This document shows positions 1-8,115 of a stretch of DNA of 64,000 nt, piece after piece. The stretch comes from an uncultured Pelagibacteraceae bacterium (GTDB lineage: Bacteria > Pseudomonadota > Alphaproteobacteria > Pelagibacterales > Pelagibacteraceae): positions 1 through 64,000 of the forward strand of contig CACEBP010000001.1 in NCBI GenBank assembly GCA_902557785.1, in the 5' to 3' direction. Each line of letters begins with the position of its first letter. Position 1 is the first letter of the stretch. The notes beneath the pieces are model-generated. The model was not told the origin of the DNA. It saw only the letters and a program-made list of their open reading frames with translations, and searched no databases. Made by a program: the position numbers and the translations under genes.

Positions 1-170
1 CGTCAGATGCATTCTTTCCTTTTGTTGATGGAATTGAAGTTCTAATTAGAGCAGGTGTCAAAACTATAATCCAGCCAGGTGGATCAATTAGAGACAAAGA
101 AATTATTAATGCAGCAAATAAAGCGAAAATAAAAATGTTTTTTACCGGTATTCGACATTTCAATCATTAA
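1..170 (+). CDS. purH: PurH C-terminal end (AICAR transformylase/IMP cyclohydrolase), 5' truncated
   Basis: Only the last 55 codons are in the window, in the frame opening at base 3. The peptide carries QPGGSIRD and ends FTGIRHFNH, the standard C-terminus of the bifunctional enzyme that formylates AICAR and closes the ring to IMP, the last two steps of purine synthesis. The upstream part, including the IMP cyclohydrolase domain, lies outside the window. The stop TAA at 168-170 sits in the palindrome TTAA, which also supplies the stop codon of the convergent pterin dehydratase gene, so there is no room for a terminator. Confidence 0.93.
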   Translation, partial: SDAFFPFVDGIEVLIRAGVKTIIQPGGSIRDKEIINAANKAKIKMFFTGIRHFNH

Positions 171-505
171 CTTATTTTATCTATTTTTGCTGCCAAAACA
201 AAATCGCTTTCAGCCAAACCCTTAATAGCATGTGTAAAAATTTTTACTTTACAGTAGCCCCAACCAAAAGAAATGTCTGGGTGATGATTTTCTTCCTCGG
301 CTATTTTACTGACTTTGTTTACAAATTTTTGACTTTCTTCAAAATTCTTAAATTTTAAATCTTTAATTAAATAATAGCTTTTGTCATTATTGCTTTTAAC
401 ACTCCACCCATCAACTTTCTTTAGGTATTTATGTATTTCACTTGTGTCAAATGGTGGGATATCACCACTACAAGCAATACATTTTTTTTTTGATAGATCT
501 TCCAT
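167..505 (-). CDS. phhB: Pterin-4a-carbinolamine dehydratase
   Basis: 112 residues, the normal length of this small family. The fold's signature is present: HHPD at residues 74-77, THA at 91-93 and GLAESDF near 96-102, which build the pterin site. Family members dehydrate 4a-hydroxytetrahydropterin after aromatic amino acid hydroxylation; in bacteria without such a hydroxylase the role is unclear, and none is seen here. The start ATG at 503-505 lies only four bases after the encoded CCA end of the tRNA-Gly gene on the same strand, so no Shine-Dalgarno sequence fits outside the tRNA. Co-transcription with the tRNA is likely. Confidence 0.9.
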   Translation of the reverse strand: MEDLSKKKCIACSGDIPPFDTSEIHKYLKKVDGWSVKSNNDKSYYLIKDLKFKNFEESQKFVNKVSKIAEEENHHPDISFGWGYCKVKIFTHAIKGLAESDFVLAAKIDKIS

Positions 506-509
506 AGTT

Positions 510-584
510 TGGAGCGGGCAAAGGGGCTCGAACCCTCGACCTTCTCGTTGGCAACGAGACGCTCTACCACTGAGCTATGCCCGC
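510..584 (-). tRNA. tRNA-Gly (anticodon GCC)
   Basis: On the minus strand the 7-bp acceptor stem starts GCGGGCA and closes with TGCCCGC followed by T and an encoded CCA (510-512). D arm, a TCTCG/CGAGA anticodon stem with loop TTGCCAA (GCC at 550-552) and a T arm with GGTTCGAGC are all present. The gene is 75 bases including CCA. It is followed after four bases by phhB on the same strand. Confidence 0.96.
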
Positions 585-593
585 AATTTTTTG

Positions 594-623
594 AGTATAG
601 TACACACTCTTGCAGCTGGTCAA
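594..623 (-). promoter_or_regulatory. Sigma-70-type promoter of tRNA-Gly
   Basis: Read on the minus strand, TTGACC (618-623) and TATACT (594-599) are separated by 18 bases. A start near 587 would fall a few bases before the tRNA 5' end at 584. This is one of the best -35/-10 matches in the window and probably also drives phhB. Confidence 0.7.
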
Positions 624-663
624 CAGTTATAAAATGCCACTACCTGCAAGCTAGTTTTTTTTG

Positions 664-669
664 TATAAT
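664..669 (+). promoter_or_regulatory. -10 box of a probable leaderless mRNA
   Basis: A perfect TATAAT lies seven bases before the ATG at 676. Transcription normally starts about seven bases after the -10 box, so the transcript would begin at or next to the start codon. No convincing -35 is visible; the -35 region reads near CTGCAAG (644-650). Confidence 0.55.
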
Positions 670-675
670 ATTATA

Positions 676-1293
676 ATGAAAAAGTTTCCTGATGTTATTC
701 CAGTTTTTCCTCTAAGTGGAGTTATATATTTTCCAAAAACAAATCTTCCATTAAATATTTTTGAAAAGAGATACTTGGACTTAGTTAATGATGCTTACAG
801 AAAAGATAAATTTATGGGAATGGTTCAATCTAAAAAAGAGGGTAATACTGTATATAATGTTGGTTGTTTGGGAAAAATAAGTGATTACCAGAAAAGTAAG
901 GACGGCAGAATACTGATAAATCTTACTGGAGTTTCAAGGTTTAAGATTCTCAAAGAAATCTCTTGTAAAAAGTTATACAGGGAATTTCAAGTTGAGTATA
1001 AAGATTTTGTTACAGATACTAAAGAAGAAGAAAGTAAAATTAACTTAATTACAATAGAAGAAAAGGCAAAAACTTTTTTCAAAAAAAATGGTTTGCTGCT
1101 TAACTGGAAAGAGTTTGAAAAATTAGATCATATGCAAAGAATTAACACCTTAGCTATGATTGCTCCTATCACCAATGAGGAAAAGCAAAAATTGCTTGAA
1201 GCAATTTCTTTGGAGGACAAATTTAATACCTTAGAAAGTATAATAAGCTTTTATTTATATGATACGGGACTTAATAATCAAACGATACAATAG
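676..1293 (+). CDS. Lon N-terminal (substrate-binding) domain protein
   Basis: 205 residues consisting of a stand-alone LON substrate-binding domain, with no ATPase or protease domain. The opening block IPVFPLSGVIYFP (about residues 8-20) followed by LNIFEKRY (26-33) is the family signature, and a GCLGKI block follows. Such proteins are common in alphaproteobacteria as uncharacterised LonN/PUA-like proteins; the function is not established. A TTG at 661 is in frame, but a TATAAT box overlaps that segment and ATG 676 matches the family start, so 676 is chosen. Convergent with rho, with two bases between the stop codons. Confidence 0.88.
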   Translation: MKKFPDVIPVFPLSGVIYFPKTNLPLNIFEKRYLDLVNDAYRKDKFMGMVQSKKEGNTVYNVGCLGKISDYQKSKDGRILINLTGVSRFKILKEISCKKLYREFQVEYKDFVTDTKEEESKINLITIEEKAKTFFKKNGLLLNWKEFEKLDHMQRINTLAMIAPITNEEKQKLLEAISLEDKFNTLESIISFYLYDTGLNNQTIQ

Positions 1294-1295
1294 TA

Positions 1296-2570
1296 TTAGT
1301 TTGCAGATTTATTCATAGAGTCAAAAAAGTCTGTGTTATTTTTTGTGTTTTTAAGTTTCGCTATAAGAAATTCTATACCGTCCATTGTACCCATGGGGCT
1401 AATGATTCTTCTTAACACGTTCATTTTAGATAAATCGTCTTTTTCAAATAGAAGCTCTTCTCTTCGTGTTCCTGATCTAGTTATATCTAAAGCTGGATAA
1501 ATTCTCTTATCAGCTACTTTTCTATCGAGTATCAACTCAGAATTACCTGTGCCTTTAAACTCTTCAAAAATTACTTCATCCATCCTGCTGCCTGTATCAA
1601 TTAATGCTGTTGAGATAATAGTTAAGGAACCGCCTTCTTCTACATTTCTTGCAGCACCAAAAAACCTTTTCGGCCTTTGTAGAGCATTTGCGTCTACACC
1701 CCCTGTTAAAACTTTACCAGAACTTGGGATAACTGCGTTGTAAGCTCTACCTAATCTTGTGATAGAGTCTAGTAAAATTACAACGTCTTTTTTGTGTTCC
1801 ACAAGACGTTTTGCTTTTTCAATGACCATCTCAGCAACAGCAACGTGTCTTGAGGCGGGTTCATCAAAAGTAGATGCTACTACCTCACCTTTTACAGATC
1901 TTTGCATATCTGTTACTTCTTCTGGTCTTTCATCTATCAATAAAACCATTAGATAACATTCTGGGTGATTAGCCGTAATTGATTGTGCAATATTTTGAAG
2001 TATAATTGTCTTCCCCGCTCTAGGTGGAGATACAATTAATGATCTTTGTCCTTTGCCAATTGGGCTGACCAAATCAATTAATCTTGCAGTATTGTCAGGT
2101 TTTTTTTCAACTTTGTTTGTCTCAACTTCTAATTTAATTCTTTCATTGGGGTAAAGAGGTGTTAAATTATCAAACGCAATCTTATTCTTGCCTTTTTCAG
2201 GTTCATCAAAATTAATTTTATTTACTTTTAAGAGTGCAAAATACCTTTCTGCATCTTTTGGACCTCTGATCTCTCCTTCAACAGAATCACCTGTTCTTAA
2301 TCCAAACCTTCTTATCTGACTTGGGCTTACATAAATATCATCAGGGCCTGGCAAATAATTGGACTCTATTGCTCTTAAAAACCCAAATCCATCTTGTAAA
2401 ACCTCTAATACTCCCGTCGCTGTAATTTGCTCATTTTTCTCTGCTAATTTTTTTAAAATAGCAAAAAGAATTTCTTGTTTTCTCAACGTACTCGGATTTT
2501 CAATACCTAGTTTCTCAGCCTCGTTAATAAGCTCTGCTGGATTCTTTTGCTTTAATTCTTGTAGATTCAT
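1296..2570 (-). CDS. rho: Transcription termination factor Rho
   Basis: 424 residues, full length. N-terminal helical domain (1-45), cold-shock-like primary RNA-binding domain (about 50-125, with GFGFLR and GDSVEGE), then the RecA-type motor. P-loop SPPRAGKT is at 181-188, the Walker B VVILLD around 263-268, and the Q/R-loop region with LTGGVD and [10 protein letters not shown] follows. The hexamer pulls on nascent RNA and releases RNA polymerase. This genome segment has very few intrinsic terminators and many gene-to-gene overlaps, so Rho probably carries much of the termination load (inference). A promoter candidate lies just upstream. It is last in the leftward hemE-hemH-hemJ-rho array. 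Confidence 0.98.
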   Translation of the reverse strand: MNLQELKQKNPAELINEAEKLGIENPSTLRKQEILFAILKKLAEKNEQITATGVLEVLQDGFGFLRAIESNYLPGPDDIYVSPSQIRRFGLRTGDSVEGEIRGPKDAERYFALLKVNKINFDEPEKGKNKIAFDNLTPLYPNERIKLEVETNKVEKKPDNTARLIDLVSPIGKGQRSLIVSPPRAGKTIILQNIAQSITANHPECYLMVLLIDERPEEVTDMQRSVKGEVVASTFDEPASRHVAVAEMVIEKAKRLVEHKKDVVILLDSITRLGRAYNAVIPSSGKVLTGGVDANALQRPKRFFGAARNVEEGGSLTIISTALIDTGSRMDEVIFEEFKGTGNSELILDRKVADKRIYPALDITRSGTRREELLFEKDDLSKMNVLRRIISPMGTMDGIEFLIAKLKNTKNNTDFFDSMNKSAN

Positions 2571-2590
2571 GAGATTTTGATTAGTAGGAA

Positions 2591-2619
2591 AGTATTAAAA
2601 ATATATGACTTTTTGACAA
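2591..2619 (-). promoter_or_regulatory. Putative promoter of rho
   Basis: On the minus strand TTGTCA (2614-2619) and AATACT (2591-2596) are separated by 17 bases, in the 63-base gap between hemJ and rho. The -10 matches 4 of 6 consensus bases. It would give rho a transcript independent of the hem genes. Confidence 0.4.
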
Positions 2620-2633
2620 AAATTCAAGTCCTA

Positions 2634-3065
2634 TTATAAAGGCTTAAAAATAACAACAAATACGACAACTATGAGTATAATTGTAGGTACTTCATTAATA
2701 ATTCTATAAAATTTAGATGATTTTTGGTTGTCATTTGTTGCAAAATCGCTGAGATATTTTCCTAGTAGAAAATGATAAAAAGTTAAGATTAGTACTAATA
2801 TAATTTTTATTTGCATCCAGAGCTCTAAAAAAATATTAAATCCAAGGCTATGAATTAATAAAACCCCAAATAGCCAAGAAAGCAACATTGCCGGCATCAT
2901 AATGTAATTGTAAAGTTTCCTTTCCATGATTTTAAATGTATCTTTTTGAGAGTCATGCAATGCTTCTGAATGATAAACAAATATCCTAGGTAAATATAAT
3001 AAACCTGCCATCCATGATATAACCGCTATAAGGTGAAGGGATTTAAACAAAAGATATAAATTCAT
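2634..3065 (-). CDS. hemJ: Protoporphyrinogen IX oxidase HemJ
   Basis: 143 residues, four predicted membrane segments, no signal peptide. The N-terminal segment with SLHLIAVISWMAGLLYLPRI carries the conserved His and the WMAGLLYLPR block of the HemJ family. HemJ oxidises protoporphyrinogen IX to protoporphyrin IX, the penultimate step of haem synthesis, in the inner membrane; it replaces HemG and HemY in most alphaproteobacteria. The product is the substrate of ferrochelatase, whose gene lies immediately upstream with no intergenic base, so the two are co-translated and functionally consecutive. Confidence 0.92.
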   Translation of the reverse strand: MNLYLLFKSLHLIAVISWMAGLLYLPRIFVYHSEALHDSQKDTFKIMERKLYNYIMMPAMLLSWLFGVLLIHSLGFNIFLELWMQIKIILVLILTFYHFLLGKYLSDFATNDNQKSSKFYRIINEVPTIILIVVVFVVIFKPL

Positions 3066-4058
3066 TTAAATATATTTCTTTATTAATTTTTCAAAAAGAT
3101 CAATATGTTCAGGATTATCATTAAGACAGGGAATAAGATCAAAATTTTTACCACCATGATCTAAAAAGCTATCTCTGCCCTGAATATCAATTTCTTCCAA
3201 AGTTTCTACACAATCAGATGCAAAACCTGGACAAATAACTAATAAATTTTTTATACCTTTTTTGGGTAAATCTTCCAAAGTCTTATCGGTATAGGGAGTT
3301 AACCATTCCTGAGGGCCAAACCTAGATTGAAAAGTGGTTTCAATATTTATTGTCTTATATTTCTCTTTCATTAGCCTGGTTGTTTTTTGACAATAACAAT
3401 AGTAAGGGTCTCCTTTGTCAAAATATTTTTTAGGGATACCATGATAAGAGGCAATAATTAGATCTGGTTTCCAATCGATTGATGCAACTTTTTTTTCTAT
3501 ACTTGTTGTAAGAGCACTAATATAGGAAGCCTCGCTTTCATAATGAGGGATGACTTGCAAACTAGGCTGCCACCTCATACCCATTAAAGATCTATAAACT
3601 TCATCACATACGGTGGCGGTAGTTGCTGCAGCGTATTGAGGATATAAAGGCAAAATAACTATATTTTCACACCCTGAGTCCTTCAGTGAAATTAGTTTAG
3701 ATTTAATGCTCGGATTCCCGTATCTCATTGCAAAATCAACAATTATTTTTTTATTCCCAATTTTGTCTTGAAGCTTTTCAGTTTGGCTTTTAGTATAATA
3801 TAAAAGAGGAGACTCATTGGTATCCTTCCTCCATATTTTTTTGTAAGCGTGAGCCGTTTTAGAAGGTCTGAAAGTAAGTATAAAAAGATTAAGAATAATC
3901 TGCCAGACAACCGGATTTACCTCTATTACTCTTCTATCAGATAAAAATTCCTTTAAATATTTTCTTATATCCCACCAGTTTGTAGAGTCTGGTGTACCCA
4001 AGTTAATTAGTAGAACCCCAGTTTTGCCAAATTTGATAATTGGATGATTATTTTTCAT
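3066..4058 (-). CDS. hemH: Ferrochelatase
   Basis: 330 residues, full length. GVLLINLGTPDS near the N-terminus, the catalytic-histidine motif SYHGIP (His206), a YCYCQKT segment and the C-terminal CPGFASDCVETLEEI block with the conserved glutamates are all present. It inserts Fe2+ into protoporphyrin IX to make protohaem, on the cytoplasmic face of the membrane. It lies between hemE and hemJ in a tight leftward operon (one base from hemE, none from hemJ). Confidence 0.97.
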   Translation of the reverse strand: MKNNHPIIKFGKTGVLLINLGTPDSTNWWDIRKYLKEFLSDRRVIEVNPVVWQIILNLFILTFRPSKTAHAYKKIWRKDTNESPLLYYTKSQTEKLQDKIGNKKIIVDFAMRYGNPSIKSKLISLKDSGCENIVILPLYPQYAAATTATVCDEVYRSLMGMRWQPSLQVIPHYESEASYISALTTSIEKKVASIDWKPDLIIASYHGIPKKYFDKGDPYYCYCQKTTRLMKEKYKTINIETTFQSRFGPQEWLTPYTDKTLEDLPKKGIKNLLVICPGFASDCVETLEEIDIQGRDSFLDHGGKNFDLIPCLNDNPEHIDLFEKLIKKYI

Positions 4059-4059
4059 T

Positions 4060-5064
4060 TTAATACTCTCTAAAAAATTTTATAAGTTTTTCAACCTTAT
4101 CTGGGTCTGTCTCAGGAAGCAAACCGTGACCTAAGTTAAAAACATAAGGCAAACCTCTAAATATATCTAAGTACTTTTTTGCAGCACTTTTGATTTTCTT
4201 TTCTTCAGATAATAAAATTTTCGGATCTAGACCACCCTGTAAAACTACATTTGTTAAATTTGCCTTAATCCAGTTAGGGTCGACATCATAATCCAAACTA
4301 ATCCCATCTGGTTTCACTACATCGTTAAACTCCTTGTAATTTTTATTTATACCTTTTGGAAAGCACATTACAGGGATTTGGTTTTTTCTACAAAATTCTA
4401 CAAGTTTAAGATTTGGAATATAACAGTAATTTGGAAGATCTTCAGGCACTATCAGACCTGCCCAAGAGTCAAAAATTTGTATAACATCTGCGCCTGCATT
4501 TATTTGATTTTCGATATGAGCGCAGAGATAATCATGAAGTTTATCTAGGATTAAACTAACTTCAAATTCTTTAGTTTTAATTTTTTGATAATTAATTTGT
4601 TTTCTATCTTTCTTCAGACCTAACATATAAATTAAAAGAGTCCAAGGAGCTCCGATGAAACCAATTAAAGATTTTTTTTTATCTAATCTCTCTCTTGTTC
4701 TTTTAATTGCTTTGTAAATTGGATATAATCTTTGAGTAAAAGAAATTTTATCATTATTTAAAAATTTTTTAATATTAAACTCCTCTAAAACAGGACCATG
4801 ATCTTTAATAAATTCTACTTTTTGGTTTAATCCGTAAGGGACCATTAAGATATCAGAAAAAATAATAGCAGAGTCCAAATTAAATCTCTTAATGGGTTGT
4901 AATGTTATCTCGGAACTTAACTCACTATTTAAACAAAGACTTATGAAATTTTGATTTTGTGATCTTATATCTCTAAATTCAGGTAAATACCTTCCCGCTT
5001 GTCTCATAAACCAGACTGATTTACAAATTTTTCTTTTTATTAATATTTCTCTAAGATTGCTCAT
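4060..5064 (-). CDS. hemE: Uroporphyrinogen III decarboxylase
   Basis: 334 residues. MRQAGRYLPEFR at residues 20-31 is the substrate-binding signature with its catalytic arginines; GFIGAPWTLLIYML and DSWAG (the conserved Asp/Trp block) follow. It removes four carboxyl groups from uroporphyrinogen III to give coproporphyrinogen III in the cytosol. First gene of the leftward hem-rho array; its start faces the 270-base gap that probably contains the replication origin. hemE next to the origin is a known arrangement in Caulobacter and Rickettsia. Confidence 0.97.
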   Translation of the reverse strand: MSNLREILIKRKICKSVWFMRQAGRYLPEFRDIRSQNQNFISLCLNSELSSEITLQPIKRFNLDSAIIFSDILMVPYGLNQKVEFIKDHGPVLEEFNIKKFLNNDKISFTQRLYPIYKAIKRTRERLDKKKSLIGFIGAPWTLLIYMLGLKKDRKQINYQKIKTKEFEVSLILDKLHDYLCAHIENQINAGADVIQIFDSWAGLIVPEDLPNYCYIPNLKLVEFCRKNQIPVMCFPKGINKNYKEFNDVVKPDGISLDYDVDPNWIKANLTNVVLQGGLDPKILLSEEKKIKSAAKKYLDIFRGLPYVFNLGHGLLPETDPDKVEKLIKFFREY

Positions 5065-5334
5065 TAAATAGTTAAAGTTTATAAGTATATTGAGAGCTAT
5101 AGGCTCTGTTAAGTAGTTATATAACGATTTTTACAACTTTTATACATGATCAATTTAACAAGTTTTATTATTTTTGCTTAGTTTTTAGACTTTAATCATT
5201 TTATAAACATTAAAAAAACATTATTATTAACAACCAATAACTTGTTTAAATAATGTTAATTAATGTTAATTATTTTCTTCTAATTTTATTAAATATGTAA
5301 AACATTAAGTTGTTATAATTTTATTAACAAATTT
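5065..5334. other. Probable chromosomal replication origin (oriC) between hemE and ppsR
   Basis: This 270-base gap between divergent hemE and ppsR is the longest gene-free stretch in the window and is extremely AT-rich. It holds five AACATT/AATGTT hexamers (5206, 5217, 5252, 5262, 5301), a perfect 10-bp tandem duplication (5251-5270), a GTTATATAAC palindrome (5116-5125) and inverted AACAAGTT/AACTTGTT arms (5157-5164, 5239-5246). Two degenerate DnaA-box-like sites occur: TTATAAACA (5201-5209, 8 of 9) and TTATACATG (5140-5148, 7 of 9). Known biology: the Caulobacter and Rickettsia origins lie between hemE and the homologue of this ppsR/DUF299 gene. Origin function is inference. The gap must also hold the two divergent promoters. 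Confidence 0.7.
5251..5270. repeat. 10-bp perfect tandem repeat in the origin candidate
   Basis: The decamer TAATGTTAAT occurs twice head to tail with no spacer, i.e. one DNA helical turn apart, followed by TA. Each copy contains AATGTT, which also occurs inverted (AACATT) three more times in the same gap. Two proteins bound here would sit on the same DNA face. It could be part of a duplex-unwinding element or a DnaA-bound array. Confidence 0.75.
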
Positions 5335-6153
5335 ATGAACGAAAAATACAATGTATATCTTGTGTCTGACTCAACGGGTGAAACTCTTGATAGAATTTTT
5401 TTATCCCTTAAATCACAGTTTGCTAATTTTCAATATGAAAAAAAAGAGTTTGCTTTTATAAGAACCGAACACCAAATTGATAAGATTATTAATGAATGCA
5501 ACCACATTGAAAATTCAATTATACTTTATACAATTGTAGAAACAAAATTGGCAAAGTATCTCGCAAACCAAAGTGAAAAAAATTCTGTACCCTGTTTTGG
5601 TGTTTTAGGAAATTTAATTTTAAGTTTTTCAAAGCTTCTTAACCAAAAAGCCATCCACAAACCAAGCGCTCAACATGTTTTGGATGATGATTACTATAGA
5701 AGAATAGAGGCTATACAGTTTACTATGTCTCATGATGATGGAAAAAAAGTTGACGATATTAATAATGCTGATGTAGTTTTATTAGGAGTAAGCAGGACAA
5801 GCAAAACCCCTACATCAATCTATCTTGCAAACAGGGGGTATAAAACAGTTAATATACCATTAGTTTTAGACCAAAAAATACCAGAAGATTTAAAGACGAA
5901 CAAAAAATCTTGCATAATAGGATTGATCGCTGATCCTGAAAGATTATCAGACATAAGACGAAATAGGGTGGCTATAATGAAGGATCAAAACCTAAAAGAA
6001 TATACAGATTTGGACTCTATCAAAAAGGAGGTTGAGGATTCAAAAAATTTATTTAAAAAAAACAATTGGCCAATTATTGACGTAACTAGAAGATCAGTAG
6101 AAGAAACTGCTGCCTCAATATTAAAGATTATTGAAATTAAAAAACATAAATGA
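5335..6153 (+). CDS. ppsR: Pyruvate,phosphate dikinase / PEP synthase regulatory protein (DUF299)
   Basis: 272 residues, full length. VSDSTGET at 10-17 and the family P-loop GVSRTSKTPTS at 151-161 are diagnostic of the bifunctional kinase/pyrophosphorylase that phosphorylates and reactivates pyruvate,phosphate dikinase or PEP synthase in response to ADP/AMP. It thus links energy status to gluconeogenesis. It is the RP001-type gene that flanks the origin in Rickettsia and Caulobacter, and it heads a tightly packed ppsR-maf-aroE-coaE-dnaQ operon in which each gene overlaps the next by 4 to 8 bases. Which dikinase it controls cannot be told here. Confidence 0.92.
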   Translation: MNEKYNVYLVSDSTGETLDRIFLSLKSQFANFQYEKKEFAFIRTEHQIDKIINECNHIENSIILYTIVETKLAKYLANQSEKNSVPCFGVLGNLILSFSKLLNQKAIHKPSAQHVLDDDYYRRIEAIQFTMSHDDGKKVDDINNADVVLLGVSRTSKTPTSIYLANRGYKTVNIPLVLDQKIPEDLKTNKKSCIIGLIADPERLSDIRRNRVAIMKDQNLKEYTDLDSIKKEVEDSKNLFKKNNWPIIDVTRRSVEETAASILKIIEIKKHK

Positions 6154-6734
6154 AAATAATATTAGCCTCTAAGAGTGGAGTAAGAAAATTAATTCTAGAT
6201 AAATATAATATTGATAACGAAGTAATAGTATCAAACGTTGATGAAGATGAAATAAAAGAATCTTTACTGTCCGAGGGAGCCGAGCCACTCCAAGTATCAA
6301 AAAATCTCGCAGAAATTAAATCTATAAAAGTAAGTAAAAAAAACCCTGATCGTTATGTATTGGGCGCTGATAGTGTTATTTCACTTGATGGTGAATTAAT
6401 AAATAAACCAAATTCTAGAGAGGAAGCGTTTACTATTTTAAAAAGACTTAATAATTCAAAGCATTATCTGATAAGTTCAGTTTGTATATCAATCAATGGA
6501 GCAATGATATGGAATCACTCTGACGCTTCAGAACTTAAGATGAAGAACCTTAACGAAAGTGAATTATCTTCATATTTAAACAAGATAGATACAAAAACCT
6601 TAATTGATTATGGGGTTTATCAGATAGAAGCAGATGGATTAGAATTATTTGAGTATGTGAAAGGGGACAAAGACTCAATAATGGGGCTACCTATCAAGGA
6701 AATCATAAAATATATTAAAAAATTAAAAAAATGA
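6150..6734 (+). CDS. maf: Maf-like nucleotide pyrophosphatase
   Basis: 194 residues. The N-terminal motif ASKSGVRK (6-13) corresponds to the family's AS-S-RR loop, with the second position altered to GV. GADSVIS near 72 holds the metal-binding Asp, and DYGVYQIEADGLELF with GLPI marks the C-terminal half. Members hydrolyse canonical or modified NTPs (dTTP, UTP or m7GTP depending on subgroup) to monophosphates and affect septum formation. Overlaps ppsR by 4 bases and aroE by 4 bases. Substrate subgroup not resolved. Confidence 0.9.
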   Translation: MKIILASKSGVRKLILDKYNIDNEVIVSNVDEDEIKESLLSEGAEPLQVSKNLAEIKSIKVSKKNPDRYVLGADSVISLDGELINKPNSREEAFTILKRLNNSKHYLISSVCISINGAMIWNHSDASELKMKNLNESELSSYLNKIDTKTLIDYGVYQIEADGLELFEYVKGDKDSIMGLPIKEIIKYIKKLKK

Positions 6735-7552
6735 AAAAATTTTTCGGTATAATTGGAAATCCTATTAAACACTCCTTATCGCCAGTATTACATAAATACT
6801 GGTTTGAGAAATATGGTATTGATGCTGATTATTCAATCATAGAAGCAGTAGATAAAGATTTGCCAGAAGTAATTAAAAAAATTAAACAAGGTAATTACTC
6901 GGGTATTAACGTAACTTTGCCCTTTAAACAAAAAATTATTCACCACGTCGATAAAGTTGTTAATGATGCGGAACTCACTGGATCCGTAAACACTATTCTT
7001 TTAAATAACGATAAAACTATAGTTGGTGAAAATACCGATGTATATGGGTTGCAAGCTGCATACCTTAAGGAAATTGACGATAGTTTAAATAAAAAAGCAT
7101 TAGTAATTGGTGCCGGTGGCGTCTCCCCTTCTGTTATTCTATCTATTAAAAAATCAGGTATTAGAAATATCTCTGTAACAAATAGAACCAGTGAAAAATG
7201 TATTTTTTTAAAAAAGAAATTTAATTTTCTAAATTTAATTGCCTGGGCAGATCTTGAGTCTAAAATTAAGGATTTTGATATTATAATTAATGCAACAAGT
7301 CTTGGCTTAAAGAATGGTAATGATTTCAATTTTAATTTTTCTAATACAAAAAAAGAAGTAATTTATATTGATACAATCTATAATCCTTTAGAAACAAAGA
7401 CCTTCAAATATCTTAAGGAAAATGGAAGAAGAGTCTTTAACGGTCTTGATATGTTTATTTATCAGGGGCAAAAAGCTTTTTATCTATGGAACAAAATCAA
7501 TCCTGAAATTGATGACAAACTAGTAGAATTATTAAACTCAAAACTTAAATGA
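6731..7552 (+). CDS. aroE: Shikimate dehydrogenase
   Basis: 273 residues. GIIGNPIKHSLSP (6-18) with the shikimate-binding SLSP, GINVTLPFKQKI with the catalytic Lys, NADP loop GAGGVSP and the C-terminal GLDMFIYQGQKAF are all in order. Reduces 3-dehydroshikimate with NADPH in the aromatic amino acid pathway. The NADP loop reads GAGGVS rather than the usual GAGGAA, a mild variation. Embedded between maf and coaE, as in the conserved origin-proximal cluster. Confidence 0.95.
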   Translation: MKKFFGIIGNPIKHSLSPVLHKYWFEKYGIDADYSIIEAVDKDLPEVIKKIKQGNYSGINVTLPFKQKIIHHVDKVVNDAELTGSVNTILLNNDKTIVGENTDVYGLQAAYLKEIDDSLNKKALVIGAGGVSPSVILSIKKSGIRNISVTNRTSEKCIFLKKKFNFLNLIAWADLESKIKDFDIIINATSLGLKNGNDFNFNFSNTKKEVIYIDTIYNPLETKTFKYLKENGRRVFNGLDMFIYQGQKAFYLWNKINPEIDDKLVELLNSKLK

Positions 7553-8115
7553 TTAAAATAGGAATAACAGGATCATTAGCATCAGGAAAAACAACAGCAA
7601 GTAAGATTTTATCTTTTAGAAGAGGGCCTCTGTTTAGTGCTGACAAGGTCGTAAAGACTCTCTATAGAAGTAAACGTTTTAGATCCTTAATTAGCAAAAA
7701 ATTTGAACTAAAAAATAATAAACAATTAAAAAAATCCTTAAAAAAACTAATTCTCCAAAATAAAAAAAATATTAAGAAATTAGAAAAAATAATACATCCC
7801 TTAATTAGAAAAAAAATGAAAAATTTTACTTTACAAAATAGAAAACAAAAATTTCTATTTTATGAGATACCTTTACTGATTGAGAGTAAATTAGAGAATT
7901 ATTTTAATTTAATTTTTTTTATCAAAGCAAAAAAACAAATAAGGTTAAAGAGATTTCAATCAAAAAGTGGTGACAAAAAATTATTTTATTTGCTAAACAA
8001 TAAACAGATGACAGATGTTAAAAAAGTCAAATTCTGTGATTACGTAGTTGTAAATGAAAAAAATTTAAGTATTTTAAAAAAAAACTTATTCGCTATAATT
8101 AAAAAATATGAATGA
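7549..8115 (+). CDS. coaE: Dephospho-CoA kinase
   Basis: 188 residues, slightly short. P-loop GSLASGKT (8-15), then FSADKVVKTLY, which replaces the usual DAD-x-x-x-x-x-LY block but keeps the catalytic Asp. YEIPLLIES matches the family motif VPLLFE. Phosphorylates the ribose 3'-OH of dephospho-CoA, the last step of CoA synthesis. Very lysine-rich even for this genome. Overlaps aroE by 4 bases and dnaQ by 8. Confidence 0.93.
   Translation: MIKIGITGSLASGKTTASKILSFRRGPLFSADKVVKTLYRSKRFRSLISKKFELKNNKQLKKSLKKLILQNKKNIKKLEKIIHPLIRKKMKNFTLQNRKQKFLFYEIPLLIESKLENYFNLIFFIKAKKQIRLKRFQSKSGDKKLFYLLNNKQMTDVKKVKFCDYVVVNEKNLSILKKNLFAIIKKYE

Noticed and set aside
5244-5265. CtrA-binding sites (TTAA-N7-TTAA) in the origin candidate
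   Set aside because: The TTAA pairs found are spaced 6 bases, not 7, and TTAA is frequent by chance in such AT-rich DNA.
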